Source: Ottowia thiooxydans DSM 14619 (GTDB taxonomy: Bacteria > Pseudomonadota > Gammaproteobacteria > Burkholderiales > Burkholderiaceae_C). From it: a stretch of DNA of 64,000 bases. Within the stretch, counting starts at the first letter, position 1. Each line of letters starts with the position of its first letter. Position numbers and translations under genes: made by a program. The stretch spans positions 310,001 to 374,000 of the forward strand of contig NZ_KE383943.1 in assembly GCF_000422885.1 (NCBI RefSeq). Reading direction: 5' to 3'. The notes under the pieces were generated by a model that saw only the letters and a program-made list of their open reading frames with translations, made no database searches and was not told the DNA's origin. Positions 40,305 through 49,663 of the stretch are shown piece by piece.

Positions 40305-41140
40305 GAACCTGGCTGAGGCTCGTTCGGTAGGGCTTCATCCGCCTTTGCACGGGCCTCACCAAGCTCCTCAAGAGGCAAGCGGTACAGGCCGCTGGCATCC
40401 AGGCGCAGCACATCCGCACGAGGGCTCGGGTCGTCCAGATGCCAGTCGGAAAGTACCACGCGCCGCAACTGGCGACCCTGGTGGTCAGCACCTAGAGAGT
40501 GCTCCGCGGGGCGATGGGTATGCCCGTGGATCATGGTGGTGGCATTCGCGGAGCCAAGCCAGGCTTTGGCGGCGTTGGCATCCACGTCTGCGTATTCGCT
40601 TACTTCGCTTTGGCGAGCGGTGCTGGCCTCGCGCATGCCGCGGGCCATAGCCTGGCGTTCAGGCAATGAGCGCGACAGAAACGCTTGTTGCCAAGCCGGG
40701 TTGCGAACCTGGCTTCTAAAGCGCTGGTAGTCCACATCGTCCAGGCAAAGTGCGTCTCCATGCGAGAGCAGCCAGCGCTGCCCGGCGAAGTTGAGAACCG
40801 TGGGGTCGGGTAGGTCACGCGCTCCGCTGGCATTTAGAAACCGCGAGCCCACCAGGAAATCGCGGTTGCCGCGAATAAAAAAGACCGCGCACCGAGAGGC
40901 CGCTTCTCGTAGAAGTTCACCGCAGTGCGCTTCAAAGCTGCCAGGCTCGGCGGCATCATCACCTACCCATACTTCGAACAGATCGCCGAGTATGAAAACG
41001 CCGTCGGCCGGCGTATGGCGCAGGTACTGAGCAAAGGCCGCCACGGTGGCGGGCTCAGTGGCCTGCAGATGCAGATCAGAGAGAAAATCCAGCGCCCGCC
41101 ACTGGGGCGGGGCAGTCAACTCAAAAGCTGCGGTCTCCAA
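40298..41140 (-). CDS. lpxH: UDP-2,3-diacylglucosamine diphosphatase
   Basis: A 280-residue calcineurin-like phosphoesterase with the ordered metal motifs DFLSDLHLQ, GDLFEVWVGDD, FIRGNRDFLVG, LSHGDALCLDDVDYQRFRSQVRNP and IHGHTHRP. The LSHGD/CLDDVDYQ/FR run is diagnostic for LpxH, the lipid A pathway enzyme that cleaves UDP-diacylglucosamine to lipid X. The best start is TTG 41140, since the motifs begin only 18 residues in and no ATG lies nearby; its ribosome site is weak, so the exact start is uncertain. It follows ppiB after 17 bases. Confidence 0.93.
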   Translation of the reverse strand: METAAFELTAPPQWRALDFLSDLHLQATEPATVAAFAQYLRHTPADGVFILGDLFEVWVGDDAAEPGSFEAHCGELLREAASRCAVFFIRGNRDFLVGSRFLNASGARDLPDPTVLNFAGQRWLLSHGDALCLDDVDYQRFRSQVRNPAWQQAFLSRSLPERQAMARGMREASTARQSEVSEYADVDANAAKAWLGSANATTMIHGHTHRPAEHSLGADHQGRQLRRVVLSDWHLDDPSPRADVLRLDASGLYRLPLEELGEARAKADEALPNEPQPGSC

Positions 41141-41157
41141 AATTCTTGAAAGGCTAT

Positions 41158-41664
41158 TTACAGCGCGACCGCTTTCTCGATCACCACGTCGACTTTAGGC
41201 ACGTCATCATGACCGCCGTTGCGGCCAGTAGCAACGCCCTTGATGCCGTCGACCACGTCTTGGCCTTTCACAACTTTACCCACCACGGCGTAGCCCCAGC
41301 CTTGAGCAGTAGGTGATTTGAAGTTCAGGAAGTCGTTTTTGGCAACGTTGATGAAAAACTGTGCCGTGGCCGAATGCGGGTCAGAAGTACGCGCCATGGC
41401 GATGGTGTACTCGTCGTTTTTCAAGCCGTTGTCCGCTTCGTTGGTCACGGGAGCTTGGGTAGATTTTTGTTTCATACCTGGCTCAAAACCACCGCCCTGG
41501 ACCATGAAGCCTGGGATGACGCGGTGGAACACCGTGTTGTCATAGTGGCCGCTCTTGACGTAGGAGAGGAAGTTGGCGGACGATTTAGGCGCTTTGGCTT
41601 CATCCAATTCAATGGTGATGACGCCGCGGCCGGCAATGTGCAGTTCGACTTGGGGGTTAGACAT
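41158..41664 (-). CDS. ppiB: Peptidyl-prolyl cis-trans isomerase, cytoplasmic cyclophilin
   Basis: A 168-residue cyclophilin from ATG 41664 ([14 protein letters not shown]). It has the catalytic text [20 protein letters not shown] with the conserved Arg, [26 protein letters not shown] and [18 protein letters not shown]. It lacks a signal peptide, in contrast with the next gene upstream, which has one; the two look like a tandem duplication with different cellular locations. An alternative start 57 bases upstream would overlap the stop of the paralogue. Confidence 0.94.
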   Translation of the reverse strand: MSNPQVELHIAGRGVITIELDEAKAPKSSANFLSYVKSGHYDNTVFHRVIPGFMVQGGGFEPGMKQKSTQAPVTNEADNGLKNDEYTIAMARTSDPHSATAQFFINVAKNDFLNFKSPTAQGWGYAVVGKVVKGQDVVDGIKGVATGRNGGHDDVPKVDVVIEKAVAL

Positions 41665-41698
41665 TTTTTTTACGTTTTCTCTTGGTTGATTCGAAAGA

Positions 41699-42367
41699 TT
41701 ATTGAATTCTCGCGGATTCAATCATCACCATCTTTTTGGGAACATCCGTTGGGAACTGGCCACCGGGGCCAGTAGGGGTATTGCGAATTTTCTCAACCGT
41801 ATCCATGCCGCTCACGACTTTGCCGAACACGGTGTAGCCCCAAAGCTGCGAATGGTTGATGGCGTTCTTGCGAGGAATATCCTTGTGGATTTGGCCCTGA
41901 TACTCAAAGGTGACCGGGTCACCCGCGGGAATGAGGACTGGATCAAGACGGGCGTTGTCCACCACGTTGATAAAGAATTGCGAACTGGCCGAATGCGGGT
42001 CGCCAGTGCGTGCCATGGCCACGGTGCCCACTGCGTTTCGCAGGCCCTTGGCAAGCGCATCGCGGCCTTCGTGCGCGATGGCTGGGCGCGTAGGTTTTTG
42101 CTTGTAATCCTTATCGAAGCCGCCGCCTTGCACCATGAAACTAGGAATCACGCGGTGAAAGATGGTGCCGTCGTAGAACTTGTCTTTGACGTACTGAAGG
42201 AAGTTTTCAACAGTTTTGGGTGCTTTGTCTGGGTAAACCTCGATCACGAACTCACCTTCTGAGGTGACGAACTTCACTTTCGGCGCACTGGCGGCCATTG
42301 CGGGAAGAGCCACAGACAGGGATAGGGCGGCAGCCAAGGCTGCGGTGCGCCTTCTGGAAATCAACAT
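41699..42367 (-). CDS. ppiA: Peptidyl-prolyl cis-trans isomerase, periplasmic cyclophilin
   Basis: A 222-residue cyclophilin with a signal peptide ([28 protein letters not shown], cleavage near residue 26). Catalytic text: [45 protein letters not shown] and [20 protein letters not shown]. It folds or isomerises exported proteins in the periplasm. It precedes ppiB by 34 bases on the same strand and shares its domain, so it is the periplasmic twin. Confidence 0.94.
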   Translation of the reverse strand: MLISRRRTAALAAALSLSVALPAMAASAPKVKFVTSEGEFVIEVYPDKAPKTVENFLQYVKDKFYDGTIFHRVIPSFMVQGGGFDKDYKQKPTRPAIAHEGRDALAKGLRNAVGTVAMARTGDPHSASSQFFINVVDNARLDPVLIPAGDPVTFEYQGQIHKDIPRKNAINHSQLWGYTVFGKVVSGMDTVEKIRNTPTGPGGQFPTDVPKKMVMIESARIQ

Positions 42368-42464
42368 GTATGAACTCCTGAAAAACAGCTAAAAGATGTA
42401 GGTGTCACTTGGTTCTTTTATAGGGCCGCAAGTTCCTGCGACCGCTAAAACGAGCAGTAAGCCT

Positions 42465-43073
42465 TCAGCCGCCACGCAACCGCCTGTGCGGTCTTGCGGG
42501 GCTGGTTTCGGGTGCGGCCGGGGTGGCGCTGGAGCTGCCGATGCGTAGCATGGTGTCCAGCGCTTCAATCTTGGGGCCCAGGCGAGGATTGTCGCCATTG
42601 AGCTTGCGCGCCTTTTCATACGACTGGCTTGCCAGGCGAGCCTGCACGTCGCCCAGGTTTTCTAGCGCCGTGGCGTAGTTTGGATCTTGGCGCACGGCAA
42701 TTTCGAGGGCTGCACGAGCCTTTTCCAATTCGCCTCGCCCCGCATGGAGCACGGCCAGATTGTTCCAGGGTTCAGCCAGTTCCGGATAGTCCTGAGTGAG
42801 TTGGGTCAGCACCGCTTCGGCGTCACCGGAGCGGCCGCTTTTCTGCAGAACCTGGCTCCTGACGAACCGCATTTGCGGATCGCGCGGGTTGGCGGCGATG
42901 TATTTGTCGGCGCGCGCGAGTGCTTCCGAGGTCTGTCCGGCATTCAGCAGCCGATTGACTTCGGTGTATTCGTCTGCCCAGGCCTGAGAACCCAGTGCGC
43001 TCAGGCAGCCGAACAGAACCATGGTGCGAAACCACCGCGGTAGGGAAGGGATAGGGGACAGCCGCGAATTCAT
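42465..43073 (-). CDS. Exported TPR protein
   Basis: A 202-residue protein with signal peptide (MVLFGCLSALGSQAWA, cleavage before DEYTEV) from ATG 43073. Three or four tetratricopeptide repeats follow: YTEVNRLLNAGQTSEALARADKYIAANPRDPQMRFVRS, GRSGDAEAVLTQLTQDYPELAEPWNNLAVLHAGRGELEKARAALEIAVRQDPNYATALENLGDVQARLA. The C-terminus is Pro/Ala-rich. It probably acts as a periplasmic scaffold; it lies in the conserved block with the cyclophilins and is divergent from cysS. Confidence 0.9.
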   Translation of the reverse strand: MNSRLSPIPSLPRWFRTMVLFGCLSALGSQAWADEYTEVNRLLNAGQTSEALARADKYIAANPRDPQMRFVRSQVLQKSGRSGDAEAVLTQLTQDYPELAEPWNNLAVLHAGRGELEKARAALEIAVRQDPNYATALENLGDVQARLASQSYEKARKLNGDNPRLGPKIEALDTMLRIGSSSATPAAPETSPARPHRRLRGG

Positions 43074-43139
43074 CTCTGAGGAAATGCTGGCGATGGGCGG
43101 GTGCTTGGTATGAGCGTCCAAAATGAGCGTTCAAAGAAG

Positions 43140-43168
43140 TTTCACGCACCTCAGGTGCGCCTTATACT
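43140..43168 (+). promoter_or_regulatory. cysS promoter with palindrome in the spacer
   Basis: A -35-like TTTCAC (43140-43145) and -10 TATACT (43163-43168) are 17 bases apart. Within the spacer the 7-1-7 palindrome CGCACCTCAGGTGCG (43145-43159) could bind a repressor. The leader to the cysS ATG is about 120 bases. Confidence 0.5.
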
Positions 43169-43296
43169 GCGGGTCATTGTAGCCATGCGGCCCGCCATGC
43201 CCGTTAGTCGCTGGCCGTACCCCCTCCCGCGCATACTTTTTTAGGCAGGTTGAGCACCTCGGTCGTGAACCGCTGTCCGCCCTGCGCTTATTTCCG

Positions 43297-44676
43297 ATGA
43301 CATTGAAGATATACGACACGCTTTCGCGTGGGTTGCAACATTTTGCGCCAATCGAACCCGGCCATGTTCGCATGTACGTGTGCGGCATAACCGTGTACGA
43401 CCTCTGCCACATTGGGCACGCGCGCTCCGCAGTAGCCTTTGATGTGGCACGCCGTTGGCTCGAGGCTTCGGGGCTGCGGGTCACGTTCGTGAAAAACATC
43501 ACGGATATTGAAGACAAGATCATCCGCCGCGCACTGGAAAACGGCGAGACCATTCGTGCGCTCACTGACCGCATGATCGCAGAGATGTATCGTGATTTCG
43601 ATGCGCTCGGCGTTGGACGGCCTACGCATGATCCTCGCGCCACCGACTATGTGCCCCAAATGCTCAATCTGGTGCAAAAACTCCAGGATAAGGGCCTCGC
43701 GTATGTGGCCCCTAGCGGTGATGTGAACTACGCCGTGCGAAAGTTTCCGGGCTATGGAAAGCTTTCGGGGAAATCGCTGGATGAACTGCACTCAGGCGAA
43801 CGAGTCGCCGTAGATGGTGACAAGCGGGATCCGCTCGATTTTGTATTGTGGAAATCTGCCAAAGCCAACGAGCCTGAAGGCGCCAAGTGGGAAAGCGCCT
43901 ATGGCTTGGGGCGGCCCGGTTGGCACATTGAATGCTCAGCCATGAGTTGCGCGTTGCTCGGCGAAACCTTCGATATTCATGGTGGCGGCGCAGATTTGCA
44001 GTTTCCGCATCACGAAAACGAGATTGCCCAAAGTGAAGGTGGTCACGGAGTGCCGCTGGCTCGCCTGTGGATGCATAACGGCTTCGTGAACATCGACAAC
44101 GAGAAGATGTCCAAGAGTTTGGGCAATTTTTTCACTATTCGAGAGGTTCTCGAGCAATTCGACGCCGAGACCATTCGATTTTTCATTGTTCGCAGCCACT
44201 ACCGCAGCCCGCTCAATTACAGCGACACGCACTTGCAAGACGCGCGCGCAGCCTTGAGACGCCTGTATACCGCGCTGGATGGCGTGCCGCTCATCGAAGA
44301 TGCACTCATCGATTGGACCAACCCCTACGCGGCGCGCTTCAAGGCAGCGATGGACGAAGATTTCGGCACACCTGAAGCGGTGGCCGTGCTGTTTGATCTG
44401 GCTGGAGAAACCAATCGCGGTAAATCAGCGCAGGATGCCGCCTTGCTCAAGGCGCTTGGCGCTTGCCTGGGCCTGTTGCAAACAGATCCCAAGGCGTACT
44501 TGCGTGCGGGCGCTGCACTGGATGAGGTCGCCATCGCTTTGCGCATTGAGGCCCGTGCGGCAGCCAAGAAAGCCAAGGATTTTGCCGCTGCGGACAACAT
44601 TCGTGCTGAGTTGCTGGCAGCCGGCATCGTCTTGAAGGACTCTCCTACTGGTACCACTTGGGAGGCCGCGCCGTGA
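43297..44676 (+). CDS. cysS: Cysteinyl-tRNA synthetase
   Basis: A 459-residue class I synthetase charging tRNA-Cys. It has the zinc Cys at C29 ([10 protein letters not shown]), the HIGH signature at 38-41 (CHIGHARS), the second zinc region in WHIECSAMS, the [12 protein letters not shown] block and KMSKS at 270-274. The C-terminal helical domain ends near TTWEAAP. Length is normal. The gene is followed at 49 bases by the AlkA-like gene. Confidence 0.97.
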   Translation: MTLKIYDTLSRGLQHFAPIEPGHVRMYVCGITVYDLCHIGHARSAVAFDVARRWLEASGLRVTFVKNITDIEDKIIRRALENGETIRALTDRMIAEMYRDFDALGVGRPTHDPRATDYVPQMLNLVQKLQDKGLAYVAPSGDVNYAVRKFPGYGKLSGKSLDELHSGERVAVDGDKRDPLDFVLWKSAKANEPEGAKWESAYGLGRPGWHIECSAMSCALLGETFDIHGGGADLQFPHHENEIAQSEGGHGVPLARLWMHNGFVNIDNEKMSKSLGNFFTIREVLEQFDAETIRFFIVRSHYRSPLNYSDTHLQDARAALRRLYTALDGVPLIEDALIDWTNPYAARFKAAMDEDFGTPEAVAVLFDLAGETNRGKSAQDAALLKALGACLGLLQTDPKAYLRAGAALDEVAIALRIEARAAAKKAKDFAAADNIRAELLAAGIVLKDSPTGTTWEAAP

Positions 44677-44725
44677 TGAGCAGGAAAATTAGAAGTGCCA
44701 AGAGCGTGGCTAAGCTGGAGCTCCT

Positions 44726-45382
44726 ATGGCGGTGAAGGCCTCAAAGAAGGAAAAAATCGGACCTAGCACGCCAGCCTACTGGGCTGAAGCTTGCGAGCAT
44801 CTGGCCAAAAAAGATCGCGTGATGAAGCGACTCATTCCGCAGTTCGGCGACGCATGCCTGGAATCGCGCGGCGATGCATTTGTAACGCTGGCGCGCAGCA
44901 TCGTGGGGCAGCAAATTTCAGTTAAGGCGGCCCAATCGGTATGGAACCGCTTTGAAGTCCTTCCTAAGCGTATGGCACCCGCCAGTGTTCTGAAGCTGAA
45001 AGTTGATGACATGCGCGCCGCCGGTCTTTCTGCGCGTAAAGTGGAATATTTGGTTGATTTGGCCCTGCATTTCAGCAGCGGCCAGATCCATGTCGGCCAA
45101 TGGGACGAAATGGAAGACGAGGCCATCATTGCCGAGTTGGTGGCCATTCGCGGTATTGGCCGCTGGACCGCAGAAATGTTCCTGATGTTCCATTTGATGC
45201 GCCCGGATGTCCTGCCCCTGGACGACGTGGGGCTCATCAACGGTATCAGTCTTAATTATTTCTCTGGAGAGCCGGTCAGCCGCAGCGATGCACGGGAGGT
45301 GGCTGACGCCTGGCAACCATGGCGCAGTGTGGCCACCTGGTACATGTGGCGCTCCCTGGAGCCCATACCAGTGGCGTACTGA
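44726..45382 (+). CDS. DNA-3-methyladenine glycosylase (AlkA/HhH-GPD family)
   Basis: A 218-residue base-excision repair glycosylase that removes alkylated purines. The helix-hairpin-helix region is IIAELVAIRGIGRWTAEMFLMFHLMRPDVLPLDDVG, with the catalytic Asp in LPLDDVG. The N-terminal half contains LARSIVGQQISVKAAQSVW, a standard HhH-GPD block. It is shorter than E. coli AlkA (282) because it lacks the N-terminal beta domain, like AlkA2/MpgII-type enzymes. Start ATG 44726 follows a GGAG site. It precedes accA in the conserved order. Confidence 0.92.
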   Translation: MAVKASKKEKIGPSTPAYWAEACEHLAKKDRVMKRLIPQFGDACLESRGDAFVTLARSIVGQQISVKAAQSVWNRFEVLPKRMAPASVLKLKVDDMRAAGLSARKVEYLVDLALHFSSGQIHVGQWDEMEDEAIIAELVAIRGIGRWTAEMFLMFHLMRPDVLPLDDVGLINGISLNYFSGEPVSRSDAREVADAWQPWRSVATWYMWRSLEPIPVAY

Positions 45383-45412
45383 TTGGAACGATAAAGTTCG
45401 CTGAACGCTGCA

Positions 45413-45477
45413 GTCTGCCTGGCACTCCTGTCAGGCGAGTAACCGTATCTTTAATATGGTTTTTAAGTCAGGCAGAC
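45413..45477 (+). other. Alternative RNA hairpins before accA
   Basis: GCCTGGCA (45417-45424) pairs with TGTCAGGC (45429-45436) in a tight 8-bp hairpin with one G-U pair. The overlapping GTCTGCCTG (45413-45421) can instead pair with CAGGCAGAC (45469-45477). The two structures exclude each other; T-rich DNA lies between. This arrangement resembles attenuation, though no factor or leader peptide is visible. Confidence 0.4.
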
Positions 45478-45586
45478 GGGGTAAAGTAGGTTCGGTGATG
45501 GCTAGCTGAATTGGCCCTGACGCCAGACAAAAAGGCAGTTGGCGGCATCCGGTAATATTGCTGCATACAGGCAGTGGGAGAAAAAT

Positions 45587-46561
45587 TTGGCAAAAAAGAC
45601 ATTTCTTGATTTTGAACAGCCGATCGCCGAGCTGGAGAACAAGATCGAAGAACTGCGCTATGTGCAGACCGAGAGCGCGGTCGATATCTCTGAGGAAATC
45701 GAGCAACTCGACAAAAAGAGCCTGCAGCTCACCAAAGATATCTACTCCGATCTGAGCCCTTGGCAGATCACCAAGATTGCACGTCACCCCGAGCGGCCTT
45801 ACACGCTCGACTATGTACAAGGCATCTTCACTGATTTCGTGGAGCTGCACGGCGACCGGCATTTCGCGGATGACCAAAGTATCGTGGGCGGACTGGCCCG
45901 CTTCAACGGCAATGCTTGCGTGGTGCTGGGCCATCAGAAGGGTCGAGACACGCGTGAACGCACGCTGCGCAACTTCGGCATGACCAAGCCTGAGGGTTAC
46001 CGCAAGGCGCTTCGGTTGATGAAAACCGCCGAGAAATTCAAGCTGCCAGTGTTCACCTTTGTGGATACACCGGGCGCATTCCCCGGCATTGACGCCGAGG
46101 AGCGCGGCCAGTCAGAAGCCATTGGCCGCAACATCTACGAGATGGCGCAACTGGAAGTTCCGATCATCACCACCATCATCGGCGAAGGCGGCTCCGGCGG
46201 TGCGCTGGCGATCGCTGTCGCAGATCAGGTCTTGATGCTGCAATACTCCATCTATTCGGTCATCAGCCCCGAAGGCTGCGCTTCCATTCTCTGGAAGACG
46301 AGCGACAAGGCGCAGGAGGCTGCAGATGCACTGGGCATTACTGCGCACCGCTTGAAGGCATTGGGCCTGATCGACAAGATCGTCAGTGAGCCTGTGGGCG
46401 GTGGTCACCGCGATCATCGGCAGATGGTTGCTTTCCTGAAGCGCGCTTTAGGTGACGCATGGCGTCAGGTGAGCGATCTCAAGGGCAAAGAGCTACTGGA
46501 TCGCCGCTACGACCGCCTGCAAAGCTACGGGCGCTTCACAGACACGAAAGCGGAGCGCTAA
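45587..46561 (+). CDS. accA: Acetyl-CoA carboxylase carboxyltransferase alpha subunit
   Basis: A 324-residue subunit that with AccD moves the carboxyl group from carboxybiotin to acetyl-CoA, the first step of fatty acid synthesis. The start is TTG 45587 ([23 protein letters not shown]) with a GGGAG ribosome site seven bases upstream. Family blocks: [71 protein letters not shown] and [38 protein letters not shown]. Length matches E. coli (319). A hairpin GGCGGCTCAAGCCGCC follows at 46569-46584. Confidence 0.97.
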   Translation: MAKKTFLDFEQPIAELENKIEELRYVQTESAVDISEEIEQLDKKSLQLTKDIYSDLSPWQITKIARHPERPYTLDYVQGIFTDFVELHGDRHFADDQSIVGGLARFNGNACVVLGHQKGRDTRERTLRNFGMTKPEGYRKALRLMKTAEKFKLPVFTFVDTPGAFPGIDAEERGQSEAIGRNIYEMAQLEVPIITTIIGEGGSGGALAIAVADQVLMLQYSIYSVISPEGCASILWKTSDKAQEAADALGITAHRLKALGLIDKIVSEPVGGGHRDHRQMVAFLKRALGDAWRQVSDLKGKELLDRRYDRLQSYGRFTDTKAER

Positions 46562-46574
46562 TTTCCGGGGCGGC

Positions 46575-46856
46575 TCAAGCCGCCTTGGCCTTGATTTTCG
46601 AGCTGAGGGCGGCGTGCAGATCAGCCGGGAGAAACTTGAAGGCCGCTTGCAGCAAAAGATAAGCGATCAAACCATCATCCAGCCACCCAAGGATGGGGAT
46701 GAAATCGGTCACCAGATCAATGGGGCTGATCACATACACAAGAGCCAGCACAACGGTCAGTTTGGCTGCCATCGGCGAGCGCGGATCACGCAGCATGGCC
46801 CATGCCAGGAGTAGCTCCTTGCGGAACATGGCGATAATTTTTCCCAGCTTCCACAT
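46575..46856 (-). CDS. DUF1232 (YkvA-like) small membrane protein
   Basis: A 93-residue protein with the DUF1232 core YVISPIDLVTDFIPILGWLDDGLIAYLLLQAAFKFLP. Two hydrophobic segments suggest membrane association. Function unknown for the family. Its last codons form one arm of a GC hairpin that also lies just after accA, so the element may terminate both converging transcripts. Confidence 0.85.
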   Translation of the reverse strand: MWKLGKIIAMFRKELLLAWAMLRDPRSPMAAKLTVVLALVYVISPIDLVTDFIPILGWLDDGLIAYLLLQAAFKFLPADLHAALSSKIKAKAA

Positions 46857-46987
46857 GACAAGTCCTTCGTACCGTGTATTCGGTCTGATGTACTAACGTG
46901 GGTCCTCTCATTGGGATGACAAGACCGCCCCTAGAAAATAGGCTCTTAGACCGTTTTCTATGAAACTGTTCACGCTTTTACTGCGCT

Positions 46988-48004
46988 ATGTCCACTTCAT
47001 CGTCACCTGACCACATCGCCGCTCGCGCTGTCGATGAGGCCATGGCTCGTTTCGCAGCCACCAAACCCGCATTACCGCTGGCTGTGGCGTTATCGGGAGG
47101 AGCGGACTCCACTGCGCTTTTGCTAGCCTGCGTGGAGCACTGGCCTGGCCAAGTAGTGGCCTTGCATGTGCACCATGGCTTGCAAGCCGCTGCCGATGAT
47201 TTCGAGCGCCATTGCCTTGCGCTTTGCACGCATCTGGGCATACCTCTACACATTCGGCGGGTGGATGCCCGCCATGCGAGCGGTGAAAGCCCGGAAGCGG
47301 TGGCGCGCGAGTACCGCTACGAGGCATTCGATGCCCTGACCAGTGGTAGTGGAGACCTGGTGGCTGTGGGCACGGTCGTCATTGCACAGCATGCAGACGA
47401 CCAGGTGGAAACCATTTTGTTGGCTCTCTCTCGGGGCGCTGGTCTCCGTGGATTGGCCGCCATGCCAGCGCGATGGACGCGCAAGGGCATTGCCTATGCC
47501 CGCCCGCTGCTCACAGTACCGGGAGCAGCTATCCGTTCATGGTTGCGGCTGCGTGAGCAGACCTGGATAGAAGACCCCAGCAATGCCAACGAGCAATTTA
47601 CCCGTAATCGCATTCGTATGCGTCTTCTGCCCGTGCTGGAAGCAGCGTTCCCCCAGTTTCGGAGTACTTTCTCTCGAAGTGCTGCGCATGCGGCGCAAGC
47701 GCAGCAAGTGCTCGATGAGGTGGCTAATAATGATCTGACCAGCGCCGGCCTGCCACCGCGCATCACGGCCATTCAGGCGCTTTCACGACCACGCCAAGCT
47801 AACTTGCTGCGGTATTGGCTTTGGGGGCAGTACGCTGTTACGCCCAGCAGCGCACAATTGGGGGAGTTGCTGGACCAGATTGCAGCCTGCACCACGCGGG
47901 GCCATCGCATGCATTTGAAGGTCGGTACAGGGTTCGTCCAACGTGAGGGGGCTGCCCTGATTTGGCGCGCTCCCACGGCTATTCATGGTGGTGGTGCGCA
48001 ATGA
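46988..48004 (+). CDS. tilS: tRNA(Ile)-lysidine synthetase
   Basis: A 338-residue ATP pyrophosphatase that modifies C34 of tRNA-Ile-CAU to lysidine. The PP-loop is AVALSGGADSTALLLA (about 32-47), followed by HVHHGLQAAADDF, the HHADDQVET-like motif (here AQHADDQVETILLALSRGAGLRGLAAMP), and ARPLLTVPGAAIRSWL with EDPSNANEQFTRNRIRMRLLPVLE. It is shorter than E. coli TilS (432) because the C-terminal domain is reduced, as in other Burkholderiales. It precedes lysC, as in related genomes. Confidence 0.94.
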   Translation: MSTSSSPDHIAARAVDEAMARFAATKPALPLAVALSGGADSTALLLACVEHWPGQVVALHVHHGLQAAADDFERHCLALCTHLGIPLHIRRVDARHASGESPEAVAREYRYEAFDALTSGSGDLVAVGTVVIAQHADDQVETILLALSRGAGLRGLAAMPARWTRKGIAYARPLLTVPGAAIRSWLRLREQTWIEDPSNANEQFTRNRIRMRLLPVLEAAFPQFRSTFSRSAAHAAQAQQVLDEVANNDLTSAGLPPRITAIQALSRPRQANLLRYWLWGQYAVTPSSAQLGELLDQIAACTTRGHRMHLKVGTGFVQREGAALIWRAPTAIHGGGAQ

Positions 48005-48164
48005 CCACAGGACCTCGCCGGGAGACTTTCTCCAGTCACTTTTCTTAAGTAGCTAAAATGCTGGGTTTTGCGGGGTAAGCCCAAAACAGATTTTCCTTCG
48101 TGTCTTCTTTTTCCTTGTGCCCATGCGGGCTCGGATTTTGGAGCTCGATCATCTTATTCTTGCC

Positions 48165-49433
48165 ATGGCATTGATTGTTCACAAATACGGCGGCACCTCA
48201 ATGGGTTCGCCAGAGCGCATCCGCAATGTTGCCAAGCGCGTTGCTAAATGGGCGCGCGCCGGTCATCAGATGGTGGTAGTACCCAGCGCCATGAGCGGTG
48301 AGACCAACCGCTTGCTAGGCTTGGCCAAGGAATTGGCGCCGGGCAAGCACACTGCGGCCTATCGCCGCGAGTTGGACATGCTGGCCGCTACGGGCGAGCA
48401 AGCCTCCTCAGCGCTTTTGGCCATCGCGCTTCAAGCCGAGGGTATGCAGTCCGTCAGCTATGCTGGCTGGCAGGTACCCATCAAGACCAACAGCGCCTAT
48501 ACCAAGGCCCGCATTGACAGCATTGATGACAAGCGCGTACGCGCTGATCTTGACGCTGGCAAGGTGGTGGTCATCACCGGTTTCCAAGGCGTGGATGAAG
48601 GCAGCAACATCACCACACTGGGCCGGGGAGGCTCTGACACCTCAGCGGTTGCCATCGCAGCAGCCTTGAAGGCAGCTGAAGCGCTGATCTACACCGATGT
48701 CGATGGCGTCTACACCACCGACCCACGCGTTGTTCCAGAAGCGCGCCGCCTGCAGACCTTGAGCTTCGAGGAAATGCTGGAAATGGCAAGCCTGGGCAGC
48801 AAGGTTCTGCAAATCCGCTCAGTCGAATTTGCTGGCAAATACAAGGTTCCCATGCGTGTGCTGTCCAGCTTCACGCCCTGGGATATCGATCTCGCTGAAG
48901 AAGCCAAATCCGGCACCCTGATCACTTTCGAGGAAGACGAAAAAATGGAACACGCCGTTGTCTCCGGCATTGCCTTCAACCGCGACGAAGCCAAGGTTTC
49001 CGTGCTGGGCGTGCCTGACCGTCCAGGCATTGCCTACCAGATCCTGGGTACCGTGGCGGATGCCAACATTGAAGTCGATGTCATCATCCAGAACGTCAGC
49101 AAAGACGGCATCACCGATTTCAGCTTCACGGTCAATCATGCGGACTATGCCCGCACCATCGATCTGCTGAAGGAAAAAGTGCTGCCTGAACTGGGCGCCA
49201 CTGAAGTGGAAGGCGACCCCCGTATCTGCAAGGTCAGCATTGTCGGTATCGGCATGCGCAGCCATGTGGGCGTGGCGGCAAAGATGTTCCGCGTGCTGAG
49301 CGAAGAGGGCATCAACATCCAGATGATCTCTACATCCGAGATCAAGACTTCCGTCGTGATCGACGAGAAGTACATGGAACTTGCCGTGAAGGCGCTGCAT
49401 CGTGCATTCGATCTGGATCAGGCTCCAGCCTGA
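48165..49433 (+). CDS. lysC: Aspartate kinase
   Basis: A 422-residue aspartokinase of the alpha2beta2-related single-polypeptide type. ATG 48165 (MALIVHKYGGTSMGS) is chosen because KYGGTS lies at the right distance. Kinase blocks: VVVPSAMSGETNRLL, TGFQGVDEGSNITTLGRGGSDTSAVAIAAALKAAEALIYTDVDGVYTTDPR. Two ACT domains follow (VLGVPDRPGIAYQILGTVADANIEVDVI and VSIVGIGMRSHVGVAAKMFRVLSEEGINIQMISTSEIKTSVVID), which bind lysine and threonine for feedback control. A terminator hairpin lies 127 bases after the stop. Confidence 0.97.
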   Translation: MALIVHKYGGTSMGSPERIRNVAKRVAKWARAGHQMVVVPSAMSGETNRLLGLAKELAPGKHTAAYRRELDMLAATGEQASSALLAIALQAEGMQSVSYAGWQVPIKTNSAYTKARIDSIDDKRVRADLDAGKVVVITGFQGVDEGSNITTLGRGGSDTSAVAIAAALKAAEALIYTDVDGVYTTDPRVVPEARRLQTLSFEEMLEMASLGSKVLQIRSVEFAGKYKVPMRVLSSFTPWDIDLAEEAKSGTLITFEEDEKMEHAVVSGIAFNRDEAKVSVLGVPDRPGIAYQILGTVADANIEVDVIIQNVSKDGITDFSFTVNHADYARTIDLLKEKVLPELGATEVEGDPRICKVSIVGIGMRSHVGVAAKMFRVLSEEGINIQMISTSEIKTSVVIDEKYMELAVKALHRAFDLDQAPA

Positions 49434-49471
49434 GGTCCAGAAGACGGAACAACCAAGTTCCTGAGTGATAC

Positions 49472-49541
49472 CTGAGGAGGCCAAGGGGCCCTCAGCATCG
49501 CAGTGAGAGATGAGTTCTGTATTGGCTCGAGGCACGCCTCG
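49472..49541 (+). other. Two hairpins in the lysC 3' region
   Basis: CTGAGG/CCTCAG with a GGCC inner pair (49472-49495) and CGAGGC-AC-GCCTCG (49528-49541) precede the terminator. With it they make a compact, three-hairpin 3' region that could be a processed small RNA. No tRNA features are present. Confidence 0.4.
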
Positions 49542-49559
49542 GGTCTCAGCAGAAAGAAG

Positions 49560-49587
49560 CGGCCACTTTGGAAGTGGCCGTTTTTTT
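49560..49587 (+). terminator. Rho-independent terminator after lysC
   Basis: CGGCCACTT (49560-49568) pairs with AAGTGGCCG (49572-49580) around a TGG loop and is followed by seven T. It ends the lysC transcript. Confidence 0.93.
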
Positions 49588-49663
49588 GCCCTATGCTTTA
49601 TCGGGTCTAGCACGCGCTAGATTGCATTCAGGATATCTTGAATAAAAAAGCAGGGGCAGCAAT

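Noticed and set aside
48005-48164. Lysine riboswitch before lysC
   Set aside because: The 160-base leader shows a short GTTTTG/CAAAAC pairing but no lysine-riboswitch core, and none is expected in beta-proteobacteria.
49435-49560. tRNA gene after lysC, as in some relatives
   Set aside because: No TTCGA loop motif or cloverleaf arms; only simple hairpins and a terminator are present.
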